Shown: positions 48,255 to 58,084, numbered from the stretch's first letter. The stretch: 58,205 nt of DNA from K189A clade bacterium (GCA_009886205.1 QXZU01000141.1:1-58205); one strand, 5' to 3'. Translations and numbers: made by a program. Notes: generated from the letters alone by a model not told the origin.

Positions 48255-48953
48255 GTGGCCAGCATAGTCCTAGAAAACGTTACCAAGCAGTTTTCCAGCG
48301 GATACAAGGCGTTGGCAGATGTTTCAGTGGAGTTTGCCTCTGGGTCCATGACTTTTTTAACCGGTCATTCCGGTGCGGGTAAGAGTACTTTTTTGCGTTT
48401 GTTGATTGGCGCCGACGAGCCTACCCGAGGCCGAGTGCTGGTGGGTGGTGTGAATATCAGTCAATTAAGTGCAAAGCGCATGCCTTGGTATCGACGCAAT
48501 GTAGGGGTGGTATTTCAAGACCACCACTTGCTCGCCGATCGCTCAGTTTTTGAAAATGTGGCATTGCCGCTGCGTATTGGACATTTTCCTGCAAAAGAGA
48601 TCGCGCCTCGGGTAAGAGGCGCGTTAAGTGCGGTAGACTTACTTGATAAAGAAAAACTCCTGCCGGGTTTTTTGTCCACCGGGGAGCAGCAGCGCGTTGG
48701 CATCGCTCGGGCGGTAGTGAATAGACCCAAAATCTTACTGGCAGATGAACCAACAGGAAACCTCGACCCAGATTTATCGCAGACCATAATGGATCTGTTT
48801 AGTCAATTCCGAGAGATTGGCACCACAGTTATTATTGCGACTCACGACATAGAGTTGGTGAAAAATATGGGTCAACCCACTCTAAAATTAGTTGCTGGGT
48901 GCCTTGAAGACCCAGTTGCCGCGCAAACAAAAGTCACTGAGTTCAATTTATGA
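48255..48953 (+). CDS. ftsE: Cell division ATP-binding protein FtsE
   Basis: FtsE is the ATPase of the FtsEX complex, which activates cell-wall hydrolysis at the septum. The 232-residue product has Walker [10 protein letters not shown], a signature LSTGEQQR (usual LSGGEQQR), and Walker [13 protein letters not shown]. It starts with GTG. Confidence 0.96.
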   Translation: MASIVLENVTKQFSSGYKALADVSVEFASGSMTFLTGHSGAGKSTFLRLLIGADEPTRGRVLVGGVNISQLSAKRMPWYRRNVGVVFQDHHLLADRSVFENVALPLRIGHFPAKEIAPRVRGALSAVDLLDKEKLLPGFLSTGEQQRVGIARAVVNRPKILLADEPTGNLDPDLSQTIMDLFSQFREIGTTVIIATHDIELVKNMGQPTLKLVAGCLEDPVAAQTKVTEFNL

Positions 48954-48968
48954 AACGCCAGGTGCCCT

Positions 48969-49946
48969 TTGTCTAGCAAGAAACCCGACAGCCTTGACCC
49001 CTGGGCTAAGCCATCCGGTGGTCTTATCAATTGGCTTAAGGATCATGGGCGCACGTTCAATGATACGACGCTTTATGTCAGCCAGCGTTTGGCGAGTAGC
49101 CTGTTTGTTTGGTTTTTAGTCGGTATCGCGCTGGCCCTTCCCGGCATACTTTGGCTCGCTCAGGTCAACCTGCATGCGGTTGGAGAGGGTTGGCAGGGCC
49201 GCGCAGGTTTGACCGTCTACTTCGAAGCCGGGGTTAATCCGTCGAATATAGAGGCGGTACTAAAAGACTTGGAAACCATGCCGTTGGTAGACAAAACGGC
49301 GTTAACAACATCTGATCAGGCGCTACAAGATTTTGTCGCCCAAACATCTGACTCCCTTGAGTTGCGCAACATCTTGGCTAGCCTGGATGAAAACCCGCTA
49401 CCTGCGTCCATCCAAATTACCAGCAGAGAGGGTGCGGACTTTATTGAGCTTGAAAGTTTGCAACGGCAGCTAAGGGCCAAATCTCAAATCAACGATGTAG
49501 TCATTGAAAAGACTTGGTTGGAGCGGTTGCGTGACATTACGAGCTTGTTAAACCGGCTGGGTTGGATACTGGGGTTACTGTTTGGTCTAGGTGCGATCTT
49601 TGTCACTTCTGCGTCTGTGCGGTTAGCCATTGAGTCGCGCTTGGAAGAGTTGCTGGTATTGGCCCTCGTGGGTGCCACCAAGGGGCAGATGCGGCGACCA
49701 TTCATATATTTTGGCGCTTGCTATGGCGTGGGCGGCGGTGTCATGGCTGTAATGTTCCTGGCCCTCATTCTTAATGCTATTGAAGGACCGCTGCAGGCGT
49801 TACTCGGCAGCTATCAAGTACCGCTTGTCGTGCAGGGCTTCAACGGCCAGTTTCTACTTAGCATGCTAGGTATTGGCATTTTTCTTGGCGTAATCGGCGC
49901 GTGGGTTGCGGTACGACAACGTTTGCACAGCGCGCAATTTCTCTAG
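48969..49946 (+). CDS. ftsX: Cell division protein FtsX
   Basis: FtsX is the membrane partner of FtsE. The 325-residue product has an N-terminal cytoplasmic part, a first span (about 44-66), a periplasmic loop, and three C-terminal spans; ESRLEELLVLALVGATKGQMRRPF is characteristic. The start is TTG with AGG about 7 bases upstream. Confidence 0.94.
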   Translation: MSSKKPDSLDPWAKPSGGLINWLKDHGRTFNDTTLYVSQRLASSLFVWFLVGIALALPGILWLAQVNLHAVGEGWQGRAGLTVYFEAGVNPSNIEAVLKDLETMPLVDKTALTTSDQALQDFVAQTSDSLELRNILASLDENPLPASIQITSREGADFIELESLQRQLRAKSQINDVVIEKTWLERLRDITSLLNRLGWILGLLFGLGAIFVTSASVRLAIESRLEELLVLALVGATKGQMRRPFIYFGACYGVGGGVMAVMFLALILNAIEGPLQALLGSYQVPLVVQGFNGQFLLSMLGIGIFLGVIGAWVAVRQRLHSAQFL

Positions 49947-50018
49947 CGGCAATTTATTTACGACGTTGCCGCGGCGGTTTTGAGTAACTTTTGTCAAGAT
50001 TTAAGGCTCAAATCTTTG

Positions 50019-50045
50019 TTAGCACTCCTCAAGTTAGAGTGCTAA
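50019..50045 (+). promoter_or_regulatory. Perfect CIRCE operator (HrcA site) upstream of rpoH
   Basis: TTAGCACTC, nine bases, then GAGTGCTAA: both arms match the CIRCE consensus without mismatch. CIRCE is the operator of the heat-shock repressor HrcA, best known before groESL and dnaK. It lies 31 bases before the rpoH ATG. hrcA itself is not in the window. Confidence 0.95.
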
Positions 50046-50048
50046 TAT
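50019..50048 (+). promoter_or_regulatory. Candidate rpoH promoter embedded in CIRCE
   Basis: TTAGCA (50019-50024) and TAATAT (50043-50048) are 18 bases apart and could act as -35 and -10. HrcA binding would then cover the promoter completely. Another -35-like TTGTCA lies at 49991, but without a good -10. Confidence 0.45.
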
Positions 50049-50076
50049 CTTTTTTCGTGTTACCGGAAGTATCACC

Positions 50077-50928
50077 ATGACAACAAACATTATGGCAATG
50101 CCAAGCATCGCTCCAGGTCGTGACCTCGATGCCTATTTACGCACAATCAGTCAATTTCCCATCCTTAAGCCGGAAGAGGAAAAGCTACTCGCTGAGCGAT
50201 TTTACGCTGACCAAGATTTAGATGCCGCCCGCGAGCTAGTCATGTGCCACCTGCGCTTTGTGGTTCACCTCGCTCGATCTTACAAGGGCTATGGACTCTC
50301 CCAAGCTGACCTAATCCAAGAGGGTAATGTTGGATTGATGAAGGCCGTTAAAAGATTCGATCCTAATGTAGGCGTGCGTCTGATTTCCTTTGCCGTGCAT
50401 TGGATTAAGGCCGAGATTCACGAATACATTTTGCGCAACTGGCGCATAGTCAAAGTGGCTACAACCAAATCTCAGCGGAAGTTGTTCTTTAACCTTCGCG
50501 GCGCCAAGCGCAGTAGCGCATGGTTGAGCTTGGCTGAGACCCAAGCTATTGCTGATGATTTGGGTGTGTCTGCGGCAGAGGTGACGCGCATGGAAGGCCG
50601 GCTGAGTGCCAGCGACATGGCCTTTGACGGTTACGGTACAGATGAAGAATCGGCAACGGCTCCAATGCACTTTTTGGCCTCAGCGGCGCCTGATCCAGCC
50701 GATATTGTTGCGGATGAGCACATGCAACAAGACTCCAGCCTTCGCCTCAGTGCGGGGCTTGCCGGTTTAGACGAGCGCAGTCGAGATATTTTACAGCAGC
50801 GTTGGTTGAGTGATGACAAATCCACGTTGCATGAACTAGCTGCTGAATATGGTGTCTCCGCAGAGCGTATCCGCCAGCTAGAAAAAAACGCGATGAAGAA
50901 ACTCAAGCTCGCCATTACTGCTGACTAG
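50077..50928 (+). CDS. rpoH: Heat-shock sigma factor RpoH (sigma-32)
   Basis: RpoH directs RNA polymerase to heat-shock promoters. The 283-residue product has region 2 (LRFVVHLARSYKGYGLSQADLIQEGNVGLMKAVKRFDP), the RpoH box QRKLFFNLR, and a region 4 helix-turn-helix (HELAAEYGVSAERIRQLEKNAMKKL). CGGAAG lies before the ATG. ftsX-rpoH order is as in Pseudomonas and E. coli, but the CIRCE operator upstream is not expected there. Confidence 0.97.
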   Translation: MTTNIMAMPSIAPGRDLDAYLRTISQFPILKPEEEKLLAERFYADQDLDAARELVMCHLRFVVHLARSYKGYGLSQADLIQEGNVGLMKAVKRFDPNVGVRLISFAVHWIKAEIHEYILRNWRIVKVATTKSQRKLFFNLRGAKRSSAWLSLAETQAIADDLGVSAAEVTRMEGRLSASDMAFDGYGTDEESATAPMHFLASAAPDPADIVADEHMQQDSSLRLSAGLAGLDERSRDILQQRWLSDDKSTLHELAAEYGVSAERIRQLEKNAMKKLKLAITAD

Positions 50929-50931
50929 TAG

Positions 50932-51306
50932 ATGGCCAAGTTGTTTATTCTTTTCGGAGGCTCACTAGGCCTCCTTGGCGTGGTGCTCGGTGCATTTGGC
51001 GCCCATGCTTTGAAAACCCGCCTCTCTGAATCCAGCTTGTCGAGCTGGGAGACTGCAGTTTCCTACCAGATGTACCACGCCCTAGTTCTACTCTTCGTCG
51101 GCTTATGGTTACTACTCGATGGTCCCGCTTCGCTTCGCTACGCAGGCGCTCTCTTTATGGTGGGCATCGTACTCTTCAGCGGCAGCATTTATGCGTTGGT
51201 TTTAGGCGCGGGTTCTTGGTTTGGTCCCGTAACACCTCTAGGTGGTGTAACTTTGATAGCTGCGTGGGCCACCCTCATATATTCTTCTCTCGCCATTAAT
51301 AACTAA
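50932..51306 (+). CDS. DUF423 family inner-membrane protein
   Basis: The 124-residue product has four predicted spans and the DUF423 (YgdD-like) start GGSLGLLGVVLGAFGAHALK, with SYQMYHALVLL after it. Function is unknown. It lies 3 bases after rpoH, so it is probably co-transcribed and may share heat control. In Pseudomonas thiS-thiG lie between rpoH and trmB; here they are absent. Confidence 0.9.
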   Translation: MAKLFILFGGSLGLLGVVLGAFGAHALKTRLSESSLSSWETAVSYQMYHALVLLFVGLWLLLDGPASLRYAGALFMVGIVLFSGSIYALVLGAGSWFGPVTPLGGVTLIAAWATLIYSSLAINN

Positions 51307-51338
51307 TTAGCTGCCTCAGCTTCTGGGAGAAAATTTTA

Positions 51339-52073
51339 GTGCCCGAGCAGGATTCCGCCAGTACTCCAAACGCCGACGGGTCGTTGTACAACGACTTCGC
51401 CCATAGTTATATCCGTCGCCGTGGTCGTTTTACTAAAGCCCAAGCCAGTGCGCTGGAACGTTTAACCCAGCATTATCGTTTATCAATGCCCGCAATAAAT
51501 GCAGACCCGCGCGAACTGGGTATCGAAATTGGTTTTGGTATGGGTCACGAACTCATCATTTGGGGCCAAGAACAACCGCAAAAATTACTTTTGGGTATTG
51601 AACTTTACCAGCCGGGTATCGGCTCCATGCTCTCAAGACTCGAAAATCTCAAAATTGAAAATGTTGCCCTTGTAGATCAACCCGCACAGAAAGTGTTGGC
51701 TGAACTCACGCCTGATTCTGTGTCAGAAATAAGAATATTTTTCCCGGACCCATGGCCGAAAAAACGGCACTTAAAGCGGCGGCTGATTCAGCCTGAGTTC
51801 TTGACGCAGATGCTTGTCGTGCTAAAACCTACGGGTATTGTTAGGTTGGCAACAGATTGGGCCGAATATGGCGAGTGGATGGCGGAGCATTTCGCCATGA
51901 ATGACAACTTCAAATGCGAACTTGATGCAATTAGAGACCCAATTTTGGGTGAGAGCGGACTGAAAACAGAGCTAGACTCAGACGGTACAGCGCGCGGTAG
52001 AACAAAATTTGAAACTCGCGGTGAGAAGTTGGGCCATCGTATTCGTGACTTCACTTATCGCCGAATTAGCTAA
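51339..52073 (+). CDS. trmB: tRNA (guanine46-N7)-methyltransferase TrmB
   Basis: Makes m7G46 in tRNA. The 244-residue product has SYIRRRGRFTKAQ, the SAM loop LGIEIGFGMGHEL, and IRIFFPDPWPKKRHLKRRLIQPEFL. It starts with GTG, with GGGAG about 9 bases upstream. Its last 8 bases overlap the hemW end on the other strand. Confidence 0.96.
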   Translation: MPEQDSASTPNADGSLYNDFAHSYIRRRGRFTKAQASALERLTQHYRLSMPAINADPRELGIEIGFGMGHELIIWGQEQPQKLLLGIELYQPGIGSMLSRLENLKIENVALVDQPAQKVLAELTPDSVSEIRIFFPDPWPKKRHLKRRLIQPEFLTQMLVVLKPTGIVRLATDWAEYGEWMAEHFAMNDNFKCELDAIRDPILGESGLKTELDSDGTARGRTKFETRGEKLGHRIRDFTYRRIS

Positions 52074-53196
52074 CAAACTTTTCCAATACCGTATCTAGGT
52101 ACCGAAGCCCAAGTTCAGTTGTACTGCAGCGGTCGGGTCGGACTAACCCTTGGGCGACCAGTCCGTCCCATTGTGTTGCAATAACCTGCCAATCCAAGCC
52201 GGTTTTTTCAGTAAAGGTGGTCAAGCTGGTGCCGTCAATTAGACGCAGGGCGTTCATCATAAACTCTAACGGCAACTGTTCTTCGGCTACCCTCTGCTTG
52301 GATGTTTTGGTTGGCTCGCCTTGATATAGCCGTGGCTGGGAGGCCTTTTGCGTGCGTAGGATCTGCTCGTCTTCGCTGACCTTTCCATGGGCGCCCGCGC
52401 CTAAGCCAACGTAGTCTCCGAATGACCAATAGTTAATGTTGTGTTGGCAGAAGGCGGCGTCTTTTGCGTAAGCGGAGATCTCGTATCGACTATAGCCTTG
52501 CCCAGCGAGCAGTTCGTTACCCTTGATCTCTATTTCAGCGAGGATGCCATCTATGGGTAGTAGGGGTGGCCGTTTGGCAAACTCTGTCTTTGCTTCAATA
52601 GTGAGTTGATACCAAGAGATGTGTTGGGGCGACAGTGCAATGGCGCTCTCCAGATCAAAAAGCGCATCCTCTAAACTTTGGCCGGGCAGTCCCCACATGA
52701 GGTCTATGTTGATGTTTGTGAAACCAGCCGCCCTCGCTTTGGCGACAGCGGCGACGGTTTCGGCAGAATTGTGCACTCGACCTAGTTTAGCAAGCTGGGT
52801 GTTTTGAAAAGACTGCGCGCCAATGGACAGCCGGTTGATCCCAGCGCTCAGATAATGCTCAAAGTCAGTATATTCCTGGGTGCCGGGATTGGCCTCCATG
52901 GTGACTTCCGCATCTACAGCAATGGGTAATTGCCTCAGAAGTTTTGCCATGAGTTCGGGTTTAAAAAGGCTGGGTGTGCCACCGCCAAAGAAAACGGTCT
53001 TAAAGCCATCTTGCGAAAAGTCAGCATTTTCTAGTGCAGGAATAGTAGTCGACTGGACCTGCCAATCTTCGAGTAACGAATCTAGATATCTCTTCTGGTC
53101 AACGTCGTCCTTGAGAGGGTGAGAATTGAAATCGCAGTAGGGACATTTTTTTATACACCACGGAAAGTGAACGTATAGCCCAGGACTATTAAGCAT
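52066..53196 (-). CDS. hemW: Radical SAM heme chaperone HemW
   Basis: The 376-residue product has the radical SAM cluster motif CIKKCPYC, FFGGGTPSLF and RLSIGAQSF. HemW proteins are now seen as heme-transfer proteins rather than coproporphyrinogen oxidases. It is last in the yggS-proC-yggT-metX-metW-DUF4426-rdgB-hemW operon, the order found in Pseudomonas. Confidence 0.94.
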   Translation of the reverse strand: MLNSPGLYVHFPWCIKKCPYCDFNSHPLKDDVDQKRYLDSLLEDWQVQSTTIPALENADFSQDGFKTVFFGGGTPSLFKPELMAKLLRQLPIAVDAEVTMEANPGTQEYTDFEHYLSAGINRLSIGAQSFQNTQLAKLGRVHNSAETVAAVAKARAAGFTNINIDLMWGLPGQSLEDALFDLESAIALSPQHISWYQLTIEAKTEFAKRPPLLPIDGILAEIEIKGNELLAGQGYSRYEISAYAKDAAFCQHNINYWSFGDYVGLGAGAHGKVSEDEQILRTQKASQPRLYQGEPTKTSKQRVAEEQLPLEFMMNALRLIDGTSLTTFTEKTGLDWQVIATQWDGLVAQGLVRPDRCSTTELGLRYLDTVLEKFVS

Positions 53197-53201
53197 CTAT
53201 G

Positions 53202-53801
53202 TTAAGCATCTGTGTGAAAAACAGCCGACAACTGCGTAATGAGCTGCTGGCTGGCTTGGCCGCGGTGACTCAATTGGTTTTTAATGTCCGCTGGCAGTTG
53301 TGCGGCGCTGCGGTCGTGGCTGGCGACAAAGAATAATGGGTCGTAGCCGAATCCGCCCTCTCCTTGAGGCGCGCTAAGAATTTCTCCCCACCATTGGCCG
53401 TAGGCTATGATTGGTGTCGGATCTATGGGGTGGCGGAGCATCACCATACAACAAAAAAAGTACGCTGATCGTGACGCTTGGTCTGCCAATTGGCTGAGCA
53501 ATTCGTTGTTATTTTCTGTGTCGGTAGCATCTGCATGCGCAAAGCGTGACGAATAGATGCCGGGGCGTCCATTTAGCGCGGGTACCACTAGGCCGCTGTC
53601 GTCGGCGATAGCCGGCAGGGCGGATGCTAAGCTCACTGCTCTGGCCTTAATCAGCGCGTTTTCAACAAAGGTGGCACCGTCTTCCACTGGGCTTGGAATA
53701 TCCGTGTCGGTTTGGTTTTCAAGTTCAAGCCCCAAGGGTTCTAGCAAACGGCGCATCTCAACGATTTTGCCGTTATTTCGAGTGCCGAGCATGACTTTCA
53801 T
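53202..53801 (-). CDS. rdgB: XTP/dITP diphosphatase RdgB
   Basis: House-cleaning enzyme that removes non-canonical purine triphosphates. The 199-residue product shows LGTRNNGKIVEMRRLL, ADDSGLVVPALNGRPGIYSSRFA and GEGGFGYDPLFF. It lies 5 bases before hemW and overlaps the DUF4426 gene by one base. Confidence 0.96.
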   Translation of the reverse strand: MKVMLGTRNNGKIVEMRRLLEPLGLELENQTDTDIPSPVEDGATFVENALIKARAVSLASALPAIADDSGLVVPALNGRPGIYSSRFAHADATDTENNNELLSQLADQASRSAYFFCCMVMLRHPIDPTPIIAYGQWWGEILSAPQGEGGFGYDPLFFVASHDRSAAQLPADIKNQLSHRGQASQQLITQLSAVFHTDA

Positions 53802-54238
53802 TATTCAGCCCAATAAAGTTTTTGATTGAATTTCAGTAAGGTCGATTTGCCGTCAGGTGCGGTGGCTTCAATTTGAATTCGGTGTACCTCTTGGTCGGCA
53901 AAGCGTATTTCCGCGAGGTAGTAGATGGCGTCGCCCTCAGTAACTTGCTTAAAATCCAAATCTTGCAGCTGGCCCAACAGATTTTGACTGTCGCCGATAA
54001 TGGTCGCGTTGATTGCTTTCTTTTCTCGGTTGAGTACTGACACATTAACCAGTGCGCGATCTTTACCACGCGAAATATCGTATTCCGCAGCAATTTCTGG
54101 TTTCAGCATTGTTGTAGGAATCACAATGTAGTGAAGTTCGTACTGTCCAAAGCGCTGCATTTGCTCGGCAACGCCTAAGGGGCTAAAAATGATTGCTGCT
54201 ACTGAAAGCAAGACAGTTAATGCTGTTCTTATAGTCAT
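53801..54238 (-). CDS. DUF4426 family exported protein
   Basis: The 145-residue product has a signal peptide (TALTVLLSVAAIIFSPLGVA) and a small beta-rich domain with FGQYELHYIVIPTTML. Its function is unknown, but it is conserved between rdgB and metW in Pseudomonas-like genomes. The ATG overlaps the metW stop by 4 bases. Confidence 0.88.
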   Translation of the reverse strand: MTIRTALTVLLSVAAIIFSPLGVAEQMQRFGQYELHYIVIPTTMLKPEIAAEYDISRGKDRALVNVSVLNREKKAINATIIGDSQNLLGQLQDLDFKQVTEGDAIYYLAEIRFADQEVHRIQIEATAPDGKSTLLKFNQKLYWAE

Positions 54239-54831
54239 GAAGACTTTCCTAGTCGATAAAATGCATAGGTACCAAAAAAGTTAGGCGCCCAGTTAATAAA
54301 GGTTTTTTCTTGGTGGTTCGCGTTAACCACTCGGCGTTGAATGATATTTATAGATTCAGCAGCGCACAGTTGCTCAAAATCAGTGAAAGTACATAAATGA
54401 ATATTTGGCGTATCAAACCAGCTATGTGGTAGCTGTTTAGAGACCGGCATTACGCCCTTCAGCGCCAATTGCGCTCGGCAGCGCCAGTGGGCAAAGTTGG
54501 GGAAGGTGACAATACATTCCTCGCCGATGCGCAGCATATCTCTAACAAGTTCTCTCGGCTCTTTGACCGCTTGCAAAGCATCTGTCATCACCACCATGTC
54601 AAAGCTGGCATCGACAAAGTTGTCCAAGCCCTCATCTAAATCTTGTTCAATGACATTGACGCCTTTACTCACGCAAGTGCGTATATTCTCCGCGTCTCTA
54701 TCTAAGCCGTAACCGTTTACGCGTTTGTCGCGCTGTAGATGATCCAATAATTCCCCTTCGCCACACCCTAAGTCCAGTACGCGTGCGCCAGGATTGATTA
54801 ACGTTGCGATCAGCGCCAAGTCACCCCTCAT
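54235..54831 (-). CDS. metW: Methionine biosynthesis protein MetW
   Basis: The 198-residue product has a SAM-methyltransferase-like fold ([15 protein letters not shown]) and [12 protein letters not shown]-like sequence ([16 protein letters not shown]). MetW acts with MetX, probably by supporting its activity. It overlaps metX by 4 bases. Confidence 0.95.
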   Translation of the reverse strand: MRGDLALIATLINPGARVLDLGCGEGELLDHLQRDKRVNGYGLDRDAENIRTCVSKGVNVIEQDLDEGLDNFVDASFDMVVMTDALQAVKEPRELVRDMLRIGEECIVTFPNFAHWRCRAQLALKGVMPVSKQLPHSWFDTPNIHLCTFTDFEQLCAAESINIIQRRVVNANHQEKTFINWAPNFFGTYAFYRLGKSS

Positions 54832-56012
54832 GAATCCACCTCGTTTTCTGTAGCCAACAGCTCGGCTGAGTTTTCTAACTCCGCAAAGGAGCGCTGCAGA
54901 AATGCACTAAGAACCTTTGTATATCGCTCTATGGGCAATAAGAACGAGTCGTGCCCATGCTCAGATTCGATGATCGCTGAGGCTACATTCTTTCTCGCTT
55001 GAATGAGGGCGTCGACTATCTCTTGAGACCGCTCTGGTGAAAAACGCCAATCAGTAGAAAAGGAAAGCACTAAAAATTTGGCTGTGGTGTTTTCTAGCGC
55101 CCGAGTCAGGTTTCCATCAAACGCTCGCGCCGGATCAAAATAGTCTAATGCCCGGGTCATCAAAAGGTAGGTGTTCGCGTCAAAGTACTGAGTGAAAGCC
55201 CGCCCCTGGTAGTGAAGATAACTTTCAACCTGAAATTCAACATTGGCACCTTGTTCAAAGTCGCCAGATTTAACGTCGCGATCAAACTTAGTTTTCATGC
55301 CGTCTTCTGAGAGGTAGGTAACGTGCCCAACCATTCTTGCGAGCATTAACCCTTTCTCAGGATTTTTATCAAACTGTTGGTAATCTCCAGCGCAGTAATC
55401 TTCATCTGTCGTTATGGCTTGTCTGGCGATTTCGTTAAAGGCGATATTTTGCGCAGACAATTTGGCTGCGGAGGCAATCAAGACTGCTGAATACAGCCGT
55501 TCTGGGAAGTCGATACTCCACTGCATGGCCTGCATTCCACCAAGGCTGCCGCCAATTACCGCAGCAAATTTTTGGATTCCGAGATGGTCGGCAAGGTGTG
55601 CTTGGCTAGCCACCCAATCTTTTACCACTACATTAGGAAAGTTCGGGCCAAATATTTCGCCTGTACTTGGGTCAATGGAGTTCGGTCCGGTGCTGCCATG
55701 GCAGCCACCAAGGTTGTTTAGGCTTAGAACGAAAAAATTGTCAGTATCAATGCACTTTCCTGGCCCTATACAGGCGTCCCACCAGCCAGGCTTAGCATCG
55801 TCTAAAGCGTGGAAGCCTGCCGCATGGTGGTGGCCTGATAGTGCGTGGCAGATAAGTATTGCGTTAGATTTTTCAGCGTTGAGTGTGCCGTAAGTTTCGA
55901 ATACCAATTCGTACCCATGCAGCTGCTCTCCGTTTTGTAGTAAAAACGCTTCTGCATGCCGGTAGAGTTGGGGCTCAATTACGCCCAACGAATTTGCTTG
56001 AATACTGCTCAT
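54828..56012 (-). CDS. metX: Homoserine O-acyltransferase MetX
   Basis: Acylates homoserine for methionine synthesis. The 394-residue alpha/beta-hydrolase has the nucleophile elbow [13 protein letters not shown], Asp in STDWRFSPE, and His in [11 protein letters not shown]. Pairing with metW is typical of proteobacterial forms, several of which use succinyl-CoA; acetyl versus succinyl cannot be decided by eye. Confidence 0.95.
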   Translation of the reverse strand: MSSIQANSLGVIEPQLYRHAEAFLLQNGEQLHGYELVFETYGTLNAEKSNAILICHALSGHHHAAGFHALDDAKPGWWDACIGPGKCIDTDNFFVLSLNNLGGCHGSTGPNSIDPSTGEIFGPNFPNVVVKDWVASQAHLADHLGIQKFAAVIGGSLGGMQAMQWSIDFPERLYSAVLIASAAKLSAQNIAFNEIARQAITTDEDYCAGDYQQFDKNPEKGLMLARMVGHVTYLSEDGMKTKFDRDVKSGDFEQGANVEFQVESYLHYQGRAFTQYFDANTYLLMTRALDYFDPARAFDGNLTRALENTTAKFLVLSFSTDWRFSPERSQEIVDALIQARKNVASAIIESEHGHDSFLLPIERYTKVLSAFLQRSFAELENSAELLATENEVDS

Positions 56013-56548
56013 TAGATGAAGGCGTACGCATTGGGTAGTGACCGTTGCGCGATAGACAACATCAAAATAACCACCATGGGTGAAAAATCTAAGGGGCCCA
56101 TTGAAGGCAATATACTTCTAATGGGTCGTATCAGAGGGTCTACCAATTGATCTAATAGTGACAATCCGGGGTGACTATTGCCTTGGGAGACAAAGCTGGC
56201 GATAACAATGATCAACATTGACCACCAATAAAAATCCACTAGTACGGAAAGCGTGCGGACTATACCAAAAATAGCGTATTGGCTTATTGTTAGGCGTCCC
56301 ATGCTAATAAGGGCTACGAAAACAACGCCCATGACTAATGCTAACAGTAGCGCCGCCAAGTCAAATTTGCCGATAGAGGGTAAGAGTTTTCGCAACGGCG
56401 CTGCTAGGGGGTCGCTGCCTTTAATCACGGCTTGGCTGATGGGGTTGTAGAAGTCTGCGCCGCTGGCTTGCAGTAAAAATCGAACAAGAAACAATAATGT
56501 GGCGAGCCGCATTACCAAGTCGATGATCAGGATAAGTGTTTGGGTCAT
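56012..56548 (-). CDS. yggT: YggT family membrane protein
   Basis: The 178-residue product holds two YGGT repeats, each with two spans; [26 protein letters not shown] and its second-half counterpart [19 protein letters not shown] show the duplication. YggT proteins are linked to division or osmotic tolerance. It overlaps proC by 4 bases and metX by one. Confidence 0.93.
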   Translation of the reverse strand: MTQTLILIIDLVMRLATLLFLVRFLLQASGADFYNPISQAVIKGSDPLAAPLRKLLPSIGKFDLAALLLALVMGVVFVALISMGRLTISQYAIFGIVRTLSVLVDFYWWSMLIIVIASFVSQGNSHPGLSLLDQLVDPLIRPIRSILPSMGPLDFSPMVVILMLSIAQRSLPNAYAFI

Positions 56549-57357
56549 GATTTAGCTCCAAATTCTACGGCCAATTCTTTGGCTCTATTTTCCGCCGCGC
56601 TTAAAGCGTCGATAACAGTAGCGGGTAATCCTTGCGCCAGCATTAAATTCAAGGCTGCCTCAGTGGTGCCTCCGGGGGAGGTCACGTTTTTGCGTAAAGT
56701 GCCAGGATCTACATCGTTCTTTTGCGCCATGAGGGCCGCGCCGAATGCAGTTTGTTCGGTGAGCTTGCGGCTTAACTCCGCATCTAAGCCAAGCTTTTGC
56801 CCGGCGGCGATCATGTTTTCCATGAGCAAGAAAAAGTAAGCGGGTCCGCTTCCTGACACGGCGGTTACGGCATCTAAATGCACTTCCTCATTTACCCAAG
56901 CCACTTCGCCAACTGCTTCGAGAATATGGGTGGCTGATGCTTTTTGTTGATCAGATACCCGACTGTTTGCAAACAGGCCAGTCATGCCAGCACCCAATAA
57001 CGCGGGCGTATTTGGCATACAACGTACGATGGGCTGATTTTCAGGTAGCCAAGTTTCGAGGCTCCGCAGATCAATACCTGCGACGATAGAAATAATCAGT
57101 TGGTGAGGTTTCAGGCCTGACAAAGCCTCTAGCACTGCGCCAGTGACTTGTGGCTTAACGGCCAGCACTATGACATCAGCTCCGTCCACTGCTTGATCAT
57201 TATTACTTGCGGTCACAACACCTAAGGCAGCGAACTTCTCAAGCTGTATGGCCATCGGGTCAGCTGCTGCGATTTCCCCTGGGGAGGTACCACTTTCAAG
57301 CAGGCCGTTGATCAAACTGCCGGCCATATTGCCTGCCCCAATAAAGGCGATACTCAC
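56545..57357 (-). CDS. proC: Pyrroline-5-carboxylate reductase
   Basis: Last step of proline synthesis, NAD(P)H-dependent. The 270-residue product has the Rossmann start IAFIGAGNMAGSLI, VLAVKPQV, RCMPNTPALLGAGMTG and VTAVSGSGPAYFF. It follows yggS by 40 bases. Confidence 0.97.
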   Translation of the reverse strand: MSIAFIGAGNMAGSLINGLLESGTSPGEIAAADPMAIQLEKFAALGVVTASNNDQAVDGADVIVLAVKPQVTGAVLEALSGLKPHQLIISIVAGIDLRSLETWLPENQPIVRCMPNTPALLGAGMTGLFANSRVSDQQKASATHILEAVGEVAWVNEEVHLDAVTAVSGSGPAYFFLLMENMIAAGQKLGLDAELSRKLTEQTAFGAALMAQKNDVDPGTLRKNVTSPGGTTEAALNLMLAQGLPATVIDALSAAENRAKELAVEFGAKS

Positions 57358-57397
57358 TGTTCATCTCCTAACGCTAAAAAAATACAAATGACGTAAT

Positions 57398-58084
57398 TTA
57401 CTCTCGTGGGCCAAATAATGCCGTACCCACCCTTATCATTGTGGCACCTGCGGCAATAGCGTGCTCTAAATCTCCGGTCATGCCCATAGATAGGGTGTCC
57501 CATGCGGCGGTGAAGGCGGGGTGCAACTCACCTTTTAGTTCAGCATGTAATTGTGCCACGGTTTCGTAGCCTACCCTAGGATCAGTGTCTTGACTCAATA
57601 TGGTCATCAAGCCGCGTAACTTTAAATTCGGCAAATTGCTCATCTGCTTAACTAGGTCGATGCATGCTTCAGGGCTTGCACCGCTCTTGTTGGGGTCATT
57701 ATCGACGTTCACTTGGAGCAGAATGTTTAACACTTTGCCCTCTGGGCATTGGCTACTCAGGCGCTGTGCAATTTTTAGTCGGTCTACTGTGTGCACCCAC
57801 TGAAATGACTCAGCGATAACCTTTGTTTTATTCGACTGAATACTGCCTATGAAATGCCAAGTGAGCGGCTTGTCACCAAGAGATTGAATTTTTTCTGCGG
57901 CCTCTTGGAGGTAGTTTTCGCCAAAGTCAGTTAGGCCCAGTTCATGAGCCTGCGCGACACTTTGCCCAGGTTGGTATTTGGACACGCCGATGAGCAGCAC
58001 TTCACTCAGCGCTCTGTTGCTGCTCGCGCAAGCTGTCTGGATGCGCTCGTTTAGCTGGTCTAAGCGTTGGTTCAAAGTCGTCAT
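57398..58084 (-). CDS. yggS: YggS/PLPBP pyridoxal phosphate homeostasis protein
   Basis: The 228-residue product binds PLP through Lys in LIGVSKYQP, and has FGENYLQEA, WHFIGSIQSNK and the C-terminal LSMGMTGDLEHAIAAGATMIRVG. It starts the operon running to hemW. Confidence 0.96.
   Translation of the reverse strand: MTTLNQRLDQLNERIQTACASSNRALSEVLLIGVSKYQPGQSVAQAHELGLTDFGENYLQEAAEKIQSLGDKPLTWHFIGSIQSNKTKVIAESFQWVHTVDRLKIAQRLSSQCPEGKVLNILLQVNVDNDPNKSGASPEACIDLVKQMSNLPNLKLRGLMTILSQDTDPRVGYETVAQLHAELKGELHPAFTAAWDTLSMGMTGDLEHAIAAGATMIRVGTALFGPRE

Noticed and set aside
55414-55893. 159-aa plus-strand ORF opposite metX
   Set aside because: Antisense shadow; no homology recognised and no ribosome site.
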